DNA of 64,000 bases from Acidobacteriota bacterium. GTDB lineage: Bacteria > Acidobacteriota > Terriglobia > Bryobacterales > Bryobacteraceae. Positions within the stretch are counted from its first letter, which is position 1; the number at the start of each line of letters is the position of its first letter. Of the stretch, positions 56,098 through 64,000 are shown piece after piece. A model generated the notes under the pieces. The model was not told the DNA's origin. It worked only from the letters and a program-made list of their open reading frames with translations, and searched no databases. Location: positions 1 through 64,000 of the forward strand of contig JAPKYZ010000045.1 of NCBI GenBank assembly GCA_026394055.1, read 5' to 3'. Position numbers and translations under genes: made by a program.

Positions 56098-56442
56098 CTA
56101 GGCGCCGGTGGACTTGATCCGGTCCAGCTTCAGGGTGAGTTCTACTTCCGCTTGCGGCATGCCCATGGCGGCGGCGATGGTGTGGGCCGATTCGCCTTGA
56201 CGGTCCAGGCGCAGGATCTGCGCGCGGGCATCGAGCGGGGAACTGGCGCGGCTGGGCTTGCCCGCCGGCGCCGAAGAGGAGGCCGATGCTCCTGCTGCTG
56301 CCGCCGATGCCGTGGCGGCGGGATGGACTCTCCGTCTCAGCAGCGCGATCTCACGGCTGAGCTGGAGATATCCCCACAGTGCCGCACCGGCGACAGCGGC
56401 CAGCGACACATAAAGAGTGAGTGCGATATAGAGGGTGATCAT
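56098..56442 (-). CDS. Small membrane protein at the end of the flagellar cluster
   Basis: A 114-aa protein. One N-terminal transmembrane helix (about 3-27), an Ala/Ser-rich linker, and a C-terminal HTH-like segment (ILRLDRQGESAHTIAAAMGMPQAEVELTL) of the type found in DUF2802-like flagellar-operon proteins. Its start overlaps the fliN stop by 1 bp, so it belongs to the flagellar operon. Function unknown. Confidence 0.65.
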   Translation of the reverse strand: MITLYIALTLYVSLAAVAGAALWGYLQLSREIALLRRRVHPAATASAAAAGASASSSAPAGKPSRASSPLDARAQILRLDRQGESAHTIAAAMGMPQAEVELTLKLDRIKSTGA

Positions 56443-57305
56443 CAGTTGAGTGTCCGTAGCCGCTCTGCGCGGCTGATGATTTCCTGAATTCGGATGCCGT
56501 AGTTGCCTTCCACCACCACCACTTCGCCGCGAGCGATGACGCAGTTGTTGACGATGATTTCCACGGGCTCCGCCACGGTGCGGTTCAACTCCACAATCGA
56601 GCCGGAGGTGAGCTTCAGGACGTCTTTGAGCGGCACCTGGGCCCGTCCAAACGAGACGCTGACCGGCAGCTCCACGTCGAGCAGCAAGTCCAGCGTGGAG
56701 GCTCCGCTCGAACCCATGCCGTCGCCGGAATCAGACCGCGACATCGACAGGCCGTTGCCCGCCGCCGCGGCCGCCGCCTTGGCGTCCCGGGGCCTGTCGG
56801 CCTCATAGGCCAGCGCGATCACCTGATCGATCAGGGCGCTGGAAACACCAAGCTCAAACGGAGAGCCGTCGCCTAACTGGTAGCGCTGGAAATCGAAGGT
56901 GTCGGTCGGCTCCAGGGCGCGGCCGGACTCCATGGTGATTTCCACCTTCGCGCGCTGGCCCAGATCCCACAGCACGGAGGTGAGCGCTTGGCTCTGGATT
57001 TCAAGGAAGGTGCCGCGGATGCTGTCATCGTCGCCATCTTCGATGCCCACCGCCACCAGGGCGCTTTGACCGATCGCCCGCCAGGTCTCGATGGGAAACA
57101 CCGTGGCCAGGCCGGCTTCAGGCCCCAATGAAAGCGGGGTCCACCAGGCGACGGACGTCTCCAGGCGCTCCAGCGGTTCGGTGGATTCCACCGCTTTGAT
57201 CGCGGGCCGCTCTCCCGTCATCGAATCGATGACGTCGGCCAGCTTTTCTTCGAAGCGGATCCGAAGCCAGCTGATCAGTTCGTTCTGGGTGGCGAGCTCA
57301 GACAC
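56442..57305 (-). CDS. fliN: FliN-like flagellar switch protein with extended N terminus
   Basis: A 287-aa protein. The C-terminal SpoA/FliN domain (about 205-285) has LLLDVELPVSVSFGRAQVPLKDVLKL and VEIIVNNCVIARGEVVVVEGNYGIRIQEI, the C-ring core that binds export cargo and CheY-linked signals. The N-terminal 190 residues are longer than in enteric FliN and may form a CheC/FliY-like or FliM-like module; no phosphatase motif was recognised. It starts 8 bp downstream of fliA. Confidence 0.8.
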   Translation of the reverse strand: MSELATQNELISWLRIRFEEKLADVIDSMTGERPAIKAVESTEPLERLETSVAWWTPLSLGPEAGLATVFPIETWRAIGQSALVAVGIEDGDDDSIRGTFLEIQSQALTSVLWDLGQRAKVEITMESGRALEPTDTFDFQRYQLGDGSPFELGVSSALIDQVIALAYEADRPRDAKAAAAAAGNGLSMSRSDSGDGMGSSGASTLDLLLDVELPVSVSFGRAQVPLKDVLKLTSGSIVELNRTVAEPVEIIVNNCVIARGEVVVVEGNYGIRIQEIISRAERLRTLN

Positions 57306-57312
57306 GGGAAGT

Positions 57313-58095
57313 CTAGCGCGGGCGGCCGCTCAGGGCCGGCGTGCCTTTCATCATCGGCCAGCGCTTTTCGATGTAAGCGCGGAGACGGAGGATCGCCTGG
57401 GATTTCAGCTGGGAGATCCGTGATTCGTGCAGATTGACGATCTTGGCGATTTCCCGCAGAGTCAGCTCTTCGTGGAAGTAGAGGCTCAGCGTGGTCCGTT
57501 CAATCTGCGGCATCTTTTCGATGGCCTCCGCCAGCAGACGCTCCAGTTCGGAACGCTCCAGGAGACGATTGGGCCAGTTCTCCTCCTTGTCGGAGATAAA
57601 CTTCAGCAGGTCGCGGCCTTCTTCTTCCGGGGCGCTGCTTTCCAGGCTGCCGATGTTGACGCTGCGGGAGTCCAGCAGCCAGTCGCGGTACTCGCAAATC
57701 TCGATGCCCAACTCGGCGGCGATCTCGTCTTCGGTCGGCTGGCGCTTGAAGCGCTGCTCCAGCAGGCCAATGGCGGCTTCGATCTGTTTGGCGCGCTTGC
57801 GCTGCTGCCGCGGAGCCCAGTCCAAACCCCGCAAGCTGTCGAGGATGGCGCCGCGGATCTTGTACTCGGCGTAGGTCTTCAGTTTCACGTTATGGCCCGG
57901 GTCAAACCGGTCGATCGCGGAGATGAGACCGATGACGCCCGTGGAGATGAGATCTTCCAGGCTGACGCTTTCCGGCAACCGCTCATGGATGCGGCGCGCG
58001 ATGAGCCGCACCTGAGGCATGTGCTCCAGGATGAGCCGTTCGCGTTCACCGCTTTCGGTTTCCGTCGCCGTCGCTGTGCCATACCGTTTGCTCAT
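57313..58095 (-). CDS. fliA: Flagellar sigma factor FliA (sigma-28)
   Basis: A 260-aa sigma-70-family factor. Region 2 (LISTGVIGLISAIDRFDP, TYAEYKIRGAILDSLRGLDWAPR) is the FliA/WhiG hallmark; region 3 lies around 85-120 and region 4 is the HTH LTLREIAKIVNLHESRISQLKSQAI (about 214-238). It directs late flagellar and chemotaxis genes. It lies 2 bp after flhF. No flgM gene is seen. Confidence 0.92.
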   Translation of the reverse strand: MSKRYGTATATETESGERERLILEHMPQVRLIARRIHERLPESVSLEDLISTGVIGLISAIDRFDPGHNVKLKTYAEYKIRGAILDSLRGLDWAPRQQRKRAKQIEAAIGLLEQRFKRQPTEDEIAAELGIEICEYRDWLLDSRSVNIGSLESSAPEEEGRDLLKFISDKEENWPNRLLERSELERLLAEAIEKMPQIERTTLSLYFHEELTLREIAKIVNLHESRISQLKSQAILRLRAYIEKRWPMMKGTPALSGRPR

Positions 58096-58097
58096 GT

Positions 58098-59099
58098 CTA
58101 TCCTGCTGTCGCCGCTGCGGCTCGCGCCTTGCCGCTTATGCCCATCACCCCGTCGGCGATCCGGCGCACGGAGGCGGGTTCAACGTCCTCGGGGATCGAT
58201 TGTCCGGTTCCAAGCCAAGCCACCGGCCAACCAGTCTCCGCCGCTACGCTGTACACGCCACCCCATACACTGGTCTCGTCTACGTGTGTAAACGCTAATC
58301 TCTGGGGCTGGAATATCTGGTAACGCCCCACCATAAGCCTTAGATCGGCAGTGCGGGCGGTGGCCGTTAAGGTTAAAACCGGGGTTAGTGAAGAAATTTT
58401 CGTCAGGGCCGCTTGCCAGGATCGAGCCGGCCCTAGCTCAGAAGGTCCAAACCCTGGTAGATCAATCAGTACCAGCCGTCCGGCCTCCTGATGAGCCTCC
58501 ACCAGCGCCGGCAGGCCTTCCGGCTGCCCCACGAATTCAAATGTCAAACCGGCGATGGAACAAAGCGTCCGCAACTGCTCCGATGCGGCGATCCGTTGCG
58601 AATCCGCACACACTACGGTCACCGGCTGCTCCGCCGACTCCCGGATGGCCAGCTTCACCAGCAGCGTCGTCTTGCCGCTTCCCGGCGGGCCGACAAAGGC
58701 CATTGGACCGTCCAGGGTAGAACTGACGTTCAGCCGCCGTGCTAGTGCGCGGGAGAGCTGCTGCTCGGTCACCATGTCGTCGTCCAGGCTGGATTCGATG
58801 GCGTGCACCAGGGCGGGGAAGATGTCCTGTTGCGCCAGAAAGCCCGCCAGACTGTCGGCCTCTTCCGGACCCACATCCGGCAGCGGCGGCGGTGGCGGCG
58901 GCATCGTGCGCTCCAGCCGGGGCGGCGTGGGGGGCACCACCGGCGTTTCCACGCCAAACACAACTTCGTACGCACCTAAATGGAGCGCCTCATCCGGCGA
59001 CGGCCGGGCGTTCAGCAACAGCGCGTCATCGCCCAGCTCCTGGCGGGCTTTTGAGACCGCGGCTTCAACTGTGGCTGAAAAATATGATTTGATGCGCAT
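58098..59099 (-). CDS. flhF: FlhF signal-recognition-like GTPase
   Basis: A 333-aa protein. The N-terminal FlhF signature MRIKSYFSATVEAAVSKARQELGDDALLLNAR precedes a Pro-rich linker (about 55-78) and the NG domain, with P-loop GPPGSGKTT (about 137-145), ADSQRIAASEQL and DLPGF. It sets flagellar number and position. The usual partner flhG (ylxH) would be expected next; instead fliA follows at 2 bp. Confidence 0.88.
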   Translation of the reverse strand: MRIKSYFSATVEAAVSKARQELGDDALLLNARPSPDEALHLGAYEVVFGVETPVVPPTPPRLERTMPPPPPPLPDVGPEEADSLAGFLAQQDIFPALVHAIESSLDDDMVTEQQLSRALARRLNVSSTLDGPMAFVGPPGSGKTTLLVKLAIRESAEQPVTVVCADSQRIAASEQLRTLCSIAGLTFEFVGQPEGLPALVEAHQEAGRLVLIDLPGFGPSELGPARSWQAALTKISSLTPVLTLTATARTADLRLMVGRYQIFQPQRLAFTHVDETSVWGGVYSVAAETGWPVAWLGTGQSIPEDVEPASVRRIADGVMGISGKARAAAATAG

Positions 59100-59142
59100 C
59101 AGATGGCTCCTTGGCCGGGTTCCGGGCGGTTACCGCTCCGGC

Positions 59143-61221
59143 TCAGCCCACCGTTCCATTCGAGATCAGCCGCACCCCGGGCGGCACTTCATTGGGCGAT
59201 AGCACCACCAGGCCCGGCAAACTGGGCTCCGCGATCAATCGGATAAACGGACGCGCCTGCATGCCGGTGACTAGCACTGTAGAAGCATCGGCAGGTCCGG
59301 CGATTGCGGTTAGGCGGTCCACCAAATCCCGGATGCGTTGGGGCGGCAGGTTGAGGTGCGAGGAATGCTCGCCGTGCTCAACGGCCGCCTCGAAGGACTG
59401 CTCGGCCGTTGGGTCCAGGAACCAGGCGCGCAGATCCTGGCCGCTCAAGTAGGGCCGGATGACGGCCCGCCGGATCGCCTGGCGGACATATTCGGTCAAC
59501 AGAATCGGGTTATGCGAGATCTGGGCCGCTTCGCCCAGTGCCTCCAGAATCGATACCGCGTCGCGAATGGTGACGCGCTCCCGCAACAGGTTCTGCATCA
59601 CCTTCTGGACGGTGGCCAGGCTCAACAGCTTCGGCACCAGGTCTTCGACGACGCGCGGATTTTCTTCCGCCACGCGGTCGAGCAGCTTCTTGGCGTCCTG
59701 GCGGCCGAACAGCTCGTGCGCGTGACGCCGGACGAGTTCGGCAAAATGCGTCGCCAGCACGCTCACCGGATCGACGACGGTATACCCGGCCTCCCGCGCC
59801 GCATCGGCTGAGGCGGAGGGAATCCAGATGGCATCGAGACCAAAGGCCGGTTCCTTGCCGGGCAGACCCTCAATGGGATGGGCCCGGTTGCCGGACGGTG
59901 CCAGCGCCATCTCGCACCCAGCCGGCAGCTCATAGCGCGCGATCTCGACCCCCTTCAGCAGCACCGAGTACTCCCGCGCCCGCAGCCCCAAGTTGTCCGT
60001 CACGCGCACGGCCGGAAGGACGAAGCCCAAGTCGGAGGCGAGCTGCTTGCGGATGCCCGCGATGCGGCGCAGCAGCGGCGAATTCGCGCCACCTTCCACC
60101 AGCTTCACCAGACCCAAGCCCACTTCCACCGAGACCGGTTCCACCTTCAGCAACGCCTCCGGTGTGTCCTTGGCCGCCTGGGTGGCGCCCGCGCCCGCGG
60201 CTGGTTTCTGGGCCTCGGCCTCCGCCGCCTTCCGCACCAGGTTCCGGCCCATGTAGAAAAGGGCGCCGCTCAAGGCAAGAAAAGGGATCTTCGGCAAGCC
60301 CGGCACCAGCGCGATGGCCATCAGCACCACCGAAGCCAGATAGATGGGCTCCGACGCGCCAAACACCTGCTTGCGGAACTCGCCCGCCAACTGCGTGTCA
60401 GCGCCCGCGCGAGTGACGATCAAGCCGCCCGAGATCGAGATCATCAACGCCGGGATCACCGTCACCAGGCCGTCGCCGATTGTCAGCACGGTGTAGGTTT
60501 TCAGCGCCTTGCTGATGTCCATGTTGTGCTGCAGCACGCCGATCAGGAAGCCGGCAATGATGTTGATCGCCGTGATCATGATGCCCGCCACGGCATCGCG
60601 CTGGGTGAAGCGCGAAGCGCCGTCCATGGCGCCATAGAATTCCGCTTCCGCCGCCAACGCCCGCCGCCGGATCCGGGCTTCACTTTCGTCAATCAGGCCG
60701 GCGTTGAGATCGGCATCGATCGACATCTGCTTGCCGGGCAAGGCGTCCAAGGTGAAGCGGGCCGTCACTTCGGAGATACGCACCGCGCCATGGTTGATGA
60801 CGACGTATTGGATGGCGATCAACACCAGGAAGATCACCAGTCCGATGATGAAGTTGCCGCCGACGACAAAGTTGCCGAAGGCATCAATCACGTGGCCGGC
60901 CGCGGCCGTGCCTTTGCTGCCATCAAGCAAAATCAGGCGCGACGACGAGATGTTCAGCGCCAGCCGGAACAGTGTCAGCAACAGCAGCGTGGTGGGGAAG
61001 ACGCTAAACTCAACCGGCTTGGTGATGTACAACGCCACCAGCAGTACCACCACCGAGATGGCGATGTTGGCCGAGATCAACAGATCGATGACCACCGCTG
61101 GCAGCGGTACGATCATCGCCATCACAATGCCCAGCACGGTGAGCGGGACGGCCAGGTCAGCCCAGGAGATCGCCTTGGCATTCACGGGCAGCTTGGCGGG
61201 TGTGACCGCGGGTGAAGCCAT
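59143..61221 (-). CDS. flhA: Flagellar export gate protein FlhA
   Basis: A 692-aa protein of normal length. About eight transmembrane helices lie in residues 20-320, including the FHIPEP-type signature region SEVTARFTLDALPGKQMSIDADL; the cytoplasmic domain (about 350-690) forms the nonameric ring that docks chaperone-substrate complexes. It lies between flhB and flhF with short gaps (51 and 44 bp). Confidence 0.95.
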   Translation of the reverse strand: MASPAVTPAKLPVNAKAISWADLAVPLTVLGIVMAMIVPLPAVVIDLLISANIAISVVVLLVALYITKPVEFSVFPTTLLLLTLFRLALNISSSRLILLDGSKGTAAAGHVIDAFGNFVVGGNFIIGLVIFLVLIAIQYVVINHGAVRISEVTARFTLDALPGKQMSIDADLNAGLIDESEARIRRRALAAEAEFYGAMDGASRFTQRDAVAGIMITAINIIAGFLIGVLQHNMDISKALKTYTVLTIGDGLVTVIPALMISISGGLIVTRAGADTQLAGEFRKQVFGASEPIYLASVVLMAIALVPGLPKIPFLALSGALFYMGRNLVRKAAEAEAQKPAAGAGATQAAKDTPEALLKVEPVSVEVGLGLVKLVEGGANSPLLRRIAGIRKQLASDLGFVLPAVRVTDNLGLRAREYSVLLKGVEIARYELPAGCEMALAPSGNRAHPIEGLPGKEPAFGLDAIWIPSASADAAREAGYTVVDPVSVLATHFAELVRRHAHELFGRQDAKKLLDRVAEENPRVVEDLVPKLLSLATVQKVMQNLLRERVTIRDAVSILEALGEAAQISHNPILLTEYVRQAIRRAVIRPYLSGQDLRAWFLDPTAEQSFEAAVEHGEHSSHLNLPPQRIRDLVDRLTAIAGPADASTVLVTGMQARPFIRLIAEPSLPGLVVLSPNEVPPGVRLISNGTVG

Positions 61222-61271
61222 TTAGCGGAACCTCCTTGGTTGAGAATTGCCTGACACTCTGACCCCGGCCA

Positions 61272-62348
61272 TTAGCGCGACCTCCGCGGCCCGGACCGGG
61301 CCTGCGACAGCCGGAAAATGTAGGCCAGGATCTCGGCCACCGCCCGGTAGAGCGTGGCGGGAATCTCTTTGCCCACGTCGACACTCTTGTACAGTGACCG
61401 CGCCAGCGGCGGATTCTCTACGATGGGTACCTCGTTGGCGATGGCAATTTCGCGTATGCGGCGAGCTAAGTAGTTTTTGCCTTTGGCCACCACCAGCGGC
61501 GCGGCCATCGAGTTCATGTCGAAGCGAATGGCCACCGAGTAGTGCGTCGGGTTGACGATGACGGCCGTCGCCTTCGGCACTTCCTGCATCATCCGGCGCC
61601 GGGCGGCGTCGCGCTGCAGCCGCCGGATCCGCTGCTTCATCTGCGGGCTGCCTTCGGACTCCTTGATTTCGTCGCGGATCTCTTGCTTCGACATCCGCAT
61701 TTCCTTGTCGAACTTCATCTTCTGGCGGATGAAGTCCACCGCTCCCAGCAGCCCGAACACGAGGATTGCCTTCTTCAGCAGATCGCGGATCGTCTCGCCA
61801 ATCTCCACCAGCGCCGTCGGCAACTGCTCCAGCGGCAAGCGCACCAGGGCGGGAATCCAGCCGGCCATCTGCACCCACACCACCGCGCCGAAGATGGTCA
61901 GCATCGCCAGCGCCTGGAACAGCTGCCCCATGTTCTGCGAGGGCATCTCCTTCAGCTTGGACAGGGGGTTGAGCCGGCTGAAGTCCGGCGCCAGTTTGGA
62001 ACCGGCAAAGCCAAAGCCGGTCATCGCCATCTGGATGCTGAGCCCGGCCAAGGCCACGCCCGCGCCCGCCACCAGCAGCGGGAAGAAGTTCAGCGTGATG
62101 ATCAGCTTCCACAACCGCAGCGCGCCCAGCCAGCTGAGGTCTGCGGCAAAGGCCTGCTGCAGCAGGAACCGCCACAGCGTCTGCATGTCGTTCAGCCAGG
62201 AGGGCAGGTAATTGATGATCAGCCAAGTGGAGACGGTAAACGTGGTGGCCGACAGCGCCTCCCGGCTGACCGCAAACCGGCCTTCCTTGCGCGCCTTCTC
62301 CAGTTTGTGGGGAGTTGGTTTTTCTGTGCGTTGGGAAGCGTCGGACAT
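61272..62348 (-). CDS. flhB: Flagellar export switch protein FlhB
   Basis: A 358-aa protein: N-terminal SQRTEKPTPHKLEKARKEG, four transmembrane helices (about 30-210), and a cytoplasmic domain with the self-cleavage site N-P-T-H (Asn266) in VIVNPTHYSVAIRFD. Cleavage there switches export from rod/hook to filament substrates. 61 bp separate it from fliR. Confidence 0.95.
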   Translation of the reverse strand: MSDASQRTEKPTPHKLEKARKEGRFAVSREALSATTFTVSTWLIINYLPSWLNDMQTLWRFLLQQAFAADLSWLGALRLWKLIITLNFFPLLVAGAGVALAGLSIQMAMTGFGFAGSKLAPDFSRLNPLSKLKEMPSQNMGQLFQALAMLTIFGAVVWVQMAGWIPALVRLPLEQLPTALVEIGETIRDLLKKAILVFGLLGAVDFIRQKMKFDKEMRMSKQEIRDEIKESEGSPQMKQRIRRLQRDAARRRMMQEVPKATAVIVNPTHYSVAIRFDMNSMAAPLVVAKGKNYLARRIREIAIANEVPIVENPPLARSLYKSVDVGKEIPATLYRAVAEILAYIFRLSQARSGPRRSR

Positions 62349-62408
62349 GGTGGGTGGCAGGCATCAAGACCCCCGCCCAATGTTCGGGTGGGGCAATCGC
62401 AATGGCCC

Positions 62409-63236
62409 TCATCGCGCCCCCTGGGGTGGCGGTGGGTGGACAAACTGTTGCAGCGTCTCCATCACCTGGAAGGCCTGCTTTTCAAACACCATCGCCATGG
62501 CGGGCGCGCAGATGGCCACAATCGTCAACGAGAGCAGCATCTTGGCCGGAAACGCCACCGTCAGCAGCTGGAGCTGCGCATTCAGCCGCCCCATCAGCGC
62601 CAGCGACAAATCAAGGATCAGCAGCAAGGCCACCACCGGCAGCGACAGCCGCAGCCCAGTCACAAACACCGCGCTGAACAAACGCAGGATCGCCTCCGCC
62701 GGGGCGCGCAACTGAAGCTGGGTGACCTCGCCCGGAGGCATCGTCTGCAAGCTGGTGGCCAGCGCGCTGATGATGTGCCGGTCCAGGCCCAGGGCGAAAA
62801 ACAGCAGTCCCGCAAACAACTGGCCGATCACCGGCAGGACGCCTGAATCGGCCTGCGACGTGGGGTCGATCGAGGTGGCGTAGCTATACCCCGCTTGCGT
62901 CGCGATCAGCTGCATGGCGAAGGACAGGCACTCTTGCGACAGGGCCACCATCAGCCCCATCGTGAGGCCCATGGCCGCCTCGGCGAGCACCCACAGCGCC
63001 AGCTTCCAGGGGTCGCTAGTGGCTTCCAGCTTCGGCCAGAACGGATACAACGCGATGGTCAGCGAGAGGGCAAACATCGCCTTGCCGAAGTCCACCAAGC
63101 TGCGGCCACCGGGCAGGGACGCGAATGAGAACAGCCCCGCCACGCGCGCCAGCACCAGTGCAAAGCCCTGCACCACCGGCAGGCCAATCCCCACGCTCCG
63201 CGACAGCACGTCGCTTGCGATGGCGTCAGCGGGCAT
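62409..63236 (-). CDS. fliR: Flagellar export gate protein FliR
   Basis: A 275-aa inner-membrane protein with about six transmembrane segments. FALVLARVAGLFSFASLPG near the N terminus and GYSYATSIDPTSQADSGVLPVIGQLFAGLLFF are typical of FliR. The C-terminal tail is longer than usual and Pro-rich. The start overlaps the fliQ stop by 11 bp. Confidence 0.92.
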   Translation of the reverse strand: MPADAIASDVLSRSVGIGLPVVQGFALVLARVAGLFSFASLPGGRSLVDFGKAMFALSLTIALYPFWPKLEATSDPWKLALWVLAEAAMGLTMGLMVALSQECLSFAMQLIATQAGYSYATSIDPTSQADSGVLPVIGQLFAGLLFFALGLDRHIISALATSLQTMPPGEVTQLQLRAPAEAILRLFSAVFVTGLRLSLPVVALLLILDLSLALMGRLNAQLQLLTVAFPAKMLLSLTIVAICAPAMAMVFEKQAFQVMETLQQFVHPPPPQGAR

Positions 63237-63495
63237 AGGGCGTAAAGTCCCCCAACAGCTTCGTTGTGTAGGTCATCAGCACTCGCAGGATCATCGGCAG
63301 AAAGAACAACATGGCGCACAGAAAGGCGGCGAGGCGCGGGACGGTGCCGAAGCCGGGGTCCTGGATGGAGGTGACGATCTGCAGCAGGCTGATCACGATG
63401 CCCGCCACAAAGCCCACCGCTAGCAGCGGCAGGCTCAGCCAGAAGGTGGTCATCAGTGCTTGGCGGATCAACTCAGCGGAACTTTCCGGGGTCAT
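63226..63495 (-). CDS. fliQ: Flagellar export gate protein FliQ
   Basis: An 89-aa protein with two transmembrane helices (about 15-37 and 50-75), with LIRQALMTTFWLSLPLLAVGFVAGI and QIVTSIQD as family marks. Overlaps fliR by 11 bp and follows fliP by 34 bp. Confidence 0.92.
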   Translation of the reverse strand: MTPESSAELIRQALMTTFWLSLPLLAVGFVAGIVISLLQIVTSIQDPGFGTVPRLAAFLCAMLFFLPMILRVLMTYTTKLLGDFTPYAR

Positions 63496-63529
63496 GGCTT
63501 CCTCGCGATTTCAAAGCAGTGAGGCAACA

Positions 63530-64000
63530 TCAGGCGAAGCTCCGCACCAGTGAACCGATCACCAGATTCCACCCGTCCACCAGCACAAACAGCAGGATCT
63601 TGAAGGGCGCCGACAGCATCGCCGGGGGCAACTGCACCATGCCGATCGAGAGCGTCACCGAGGCCGCCACCAGATCGATGATCAGGAACGGGAGGAACAG
63701 CACCGCGCCAATCTGGAAGCCGGTCTTGAGCTCAGACAGCACATAGGCCGGCACCAGCACGCGCAGGTCGATATCTTCGGCGCGGGCCGGGGCGGGCGTG
63801 TGCGCGGCCTCCAGCATCACCTGGATGTCCTTCTCTCGCGCAAACTTCAGCAGAAACTTCTTCACCGGCACCAGGCCAGTCTCCAGAGCCTTTTCCGCCG
63901 ACATCGTCCCCTTCTCATAAGGCTTCCAGGCGTGGTCGTAGATGTCGCCCGTAATGGGCTGCATGATCAGCAGCGTCAAGAAGAGTCCGAGCCCCAGCAA
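63530..64000 (-). CDS. fliP: Flagellar export gate protein FliP, C-terminal part (cut by window end)
   Basis: The 156 codons present correspond to the C-terminal two thirds of FliP, with TGFQIGAVLFLPFLIIDLVAASVTLSIGM as the family signature and a terminal membrane helix. The gene continues beyond position 64000, so the start is outside the window. It heads the fliP-fliQ-fliR-flhB-flhA order. Confidence 0.93.
   Translation of the reverse strand: MLGLGLFLTLLIMQPITGDIYDHAWKPYEKGTMSAEKALETGLVPVKKFLLKFAREKDIQVMLEAAHTPAPARAEDIDLRVLVPAYVLSELKTGFQIGAVLFLPFLIIDLVAASVTLSIGMVQLPPAMLSAPFKILLFVLVDGWNLVIGSLVRSFA

Noticed and set aside
59878-61215. 445-codon plus-strand open frame
   Set aside because: Antisense to flhA; Gln/Arg/His-rich shadow translation.
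61222-62412. 396-codon minus-strand frame overlapping flhB
   Set aside because: Alternative frame of flhB without the FlhB motifs or membrane helices.

Overview
The window reads as a G+C-rich chromosomal segment of an acidobacterium, most likely of the Bryobacter/Solibacter type. This is inferred from gene content, not from a marker gene. The pointers are a duplicated MacB/FtsX-type permease of the kind common in Acidobacteria, a very large TonB-dependent receptor with an N-terminal carboxypeptidase-regulatory domain, two Tat-exported sulfatases, a DUF1080 protein, and a Planctomycete-type cytochrome next to a DUF1552 protein. Genes are tightly packed with many ATGA overlaps. No rRNA genes and no CRISPR array were seen.

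Layout. Positions 1-3.8 kb hold an M20 peptidase, murJ and a coiled-coil zinc-ribbon protein, closed by a strong terminator. Positions 3.9-13.2 kb hold a B12-binding radical SAM protein, an RRM RNA-binding protein with a structured leader, a MATE exporter, an EF-G paralogue, an SdpI-like protein, a permease and a DUF4126 protein. Positions 13.2-23.8 kb hold a sulfatase, the pyrR-pyrB-pyrC operon preceded by a hairpin, a UPF0182 protein, a copper-type P-ATPase and an exported glycine-zipper protein. Positions 23.9-31.7 kb run from tRNA-Arg(TCT) through a coupled operon (hypothetical, quinone oxidoreductase, Xaa-Pro peptidase, accB, accC), a frameshifted hicA with intact hicB, then pgi coupled to a second sulfatase. 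Positions 31.7-34.2 kb hold two tandem TonB-C-domain proteins, an SDR, clpS and tRNA-Val(GAC).

The main accessory region is an integrative element of about 6.16 kb (34158-40367) inserted in tRNA-Val(GAC). It is bounded by 53-bp perfect direct repeats that start at the anticodon loop. It encodes a tyrosine integrase, an AlpA-like regulator, a CHC2-type primase, a RecA-fold helicase/ATPase and several unrecognised small proteins. Two clusters of a 9-bp repeat (CAAGRTGTC-like), in direct and inverted orientation, are candidate replication-origin iterons. No capsid, terminase, relaxase or conjugation gene is visible, so the element resembles a minimal phage satellite or a replicating integrative element.

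Right of the element come a DUF1080 protein, a 1222-aa cytochrome/LamG protein with its DUF1552 partner, rmuC (apparently frameshifted), an RNase III-like protein overlapping fabG, an intact hicA-hicB pair, an alpha/beta hydrolase, a UbiD-family decarboxylase and the TonB-dependent receptor. From 56.1 kb to the window end, a minus-strand flagellar export and regulation cluster reads fliP (cut by the window), fliQ, fliR, flhB, flhA, flhF, fliA, a fliN-like gene and a small membrane protein. Several single-base frame disruptions (hicA, rmuC) lie in or near G runs, so assembly error must be separated from real pseudogenisation.
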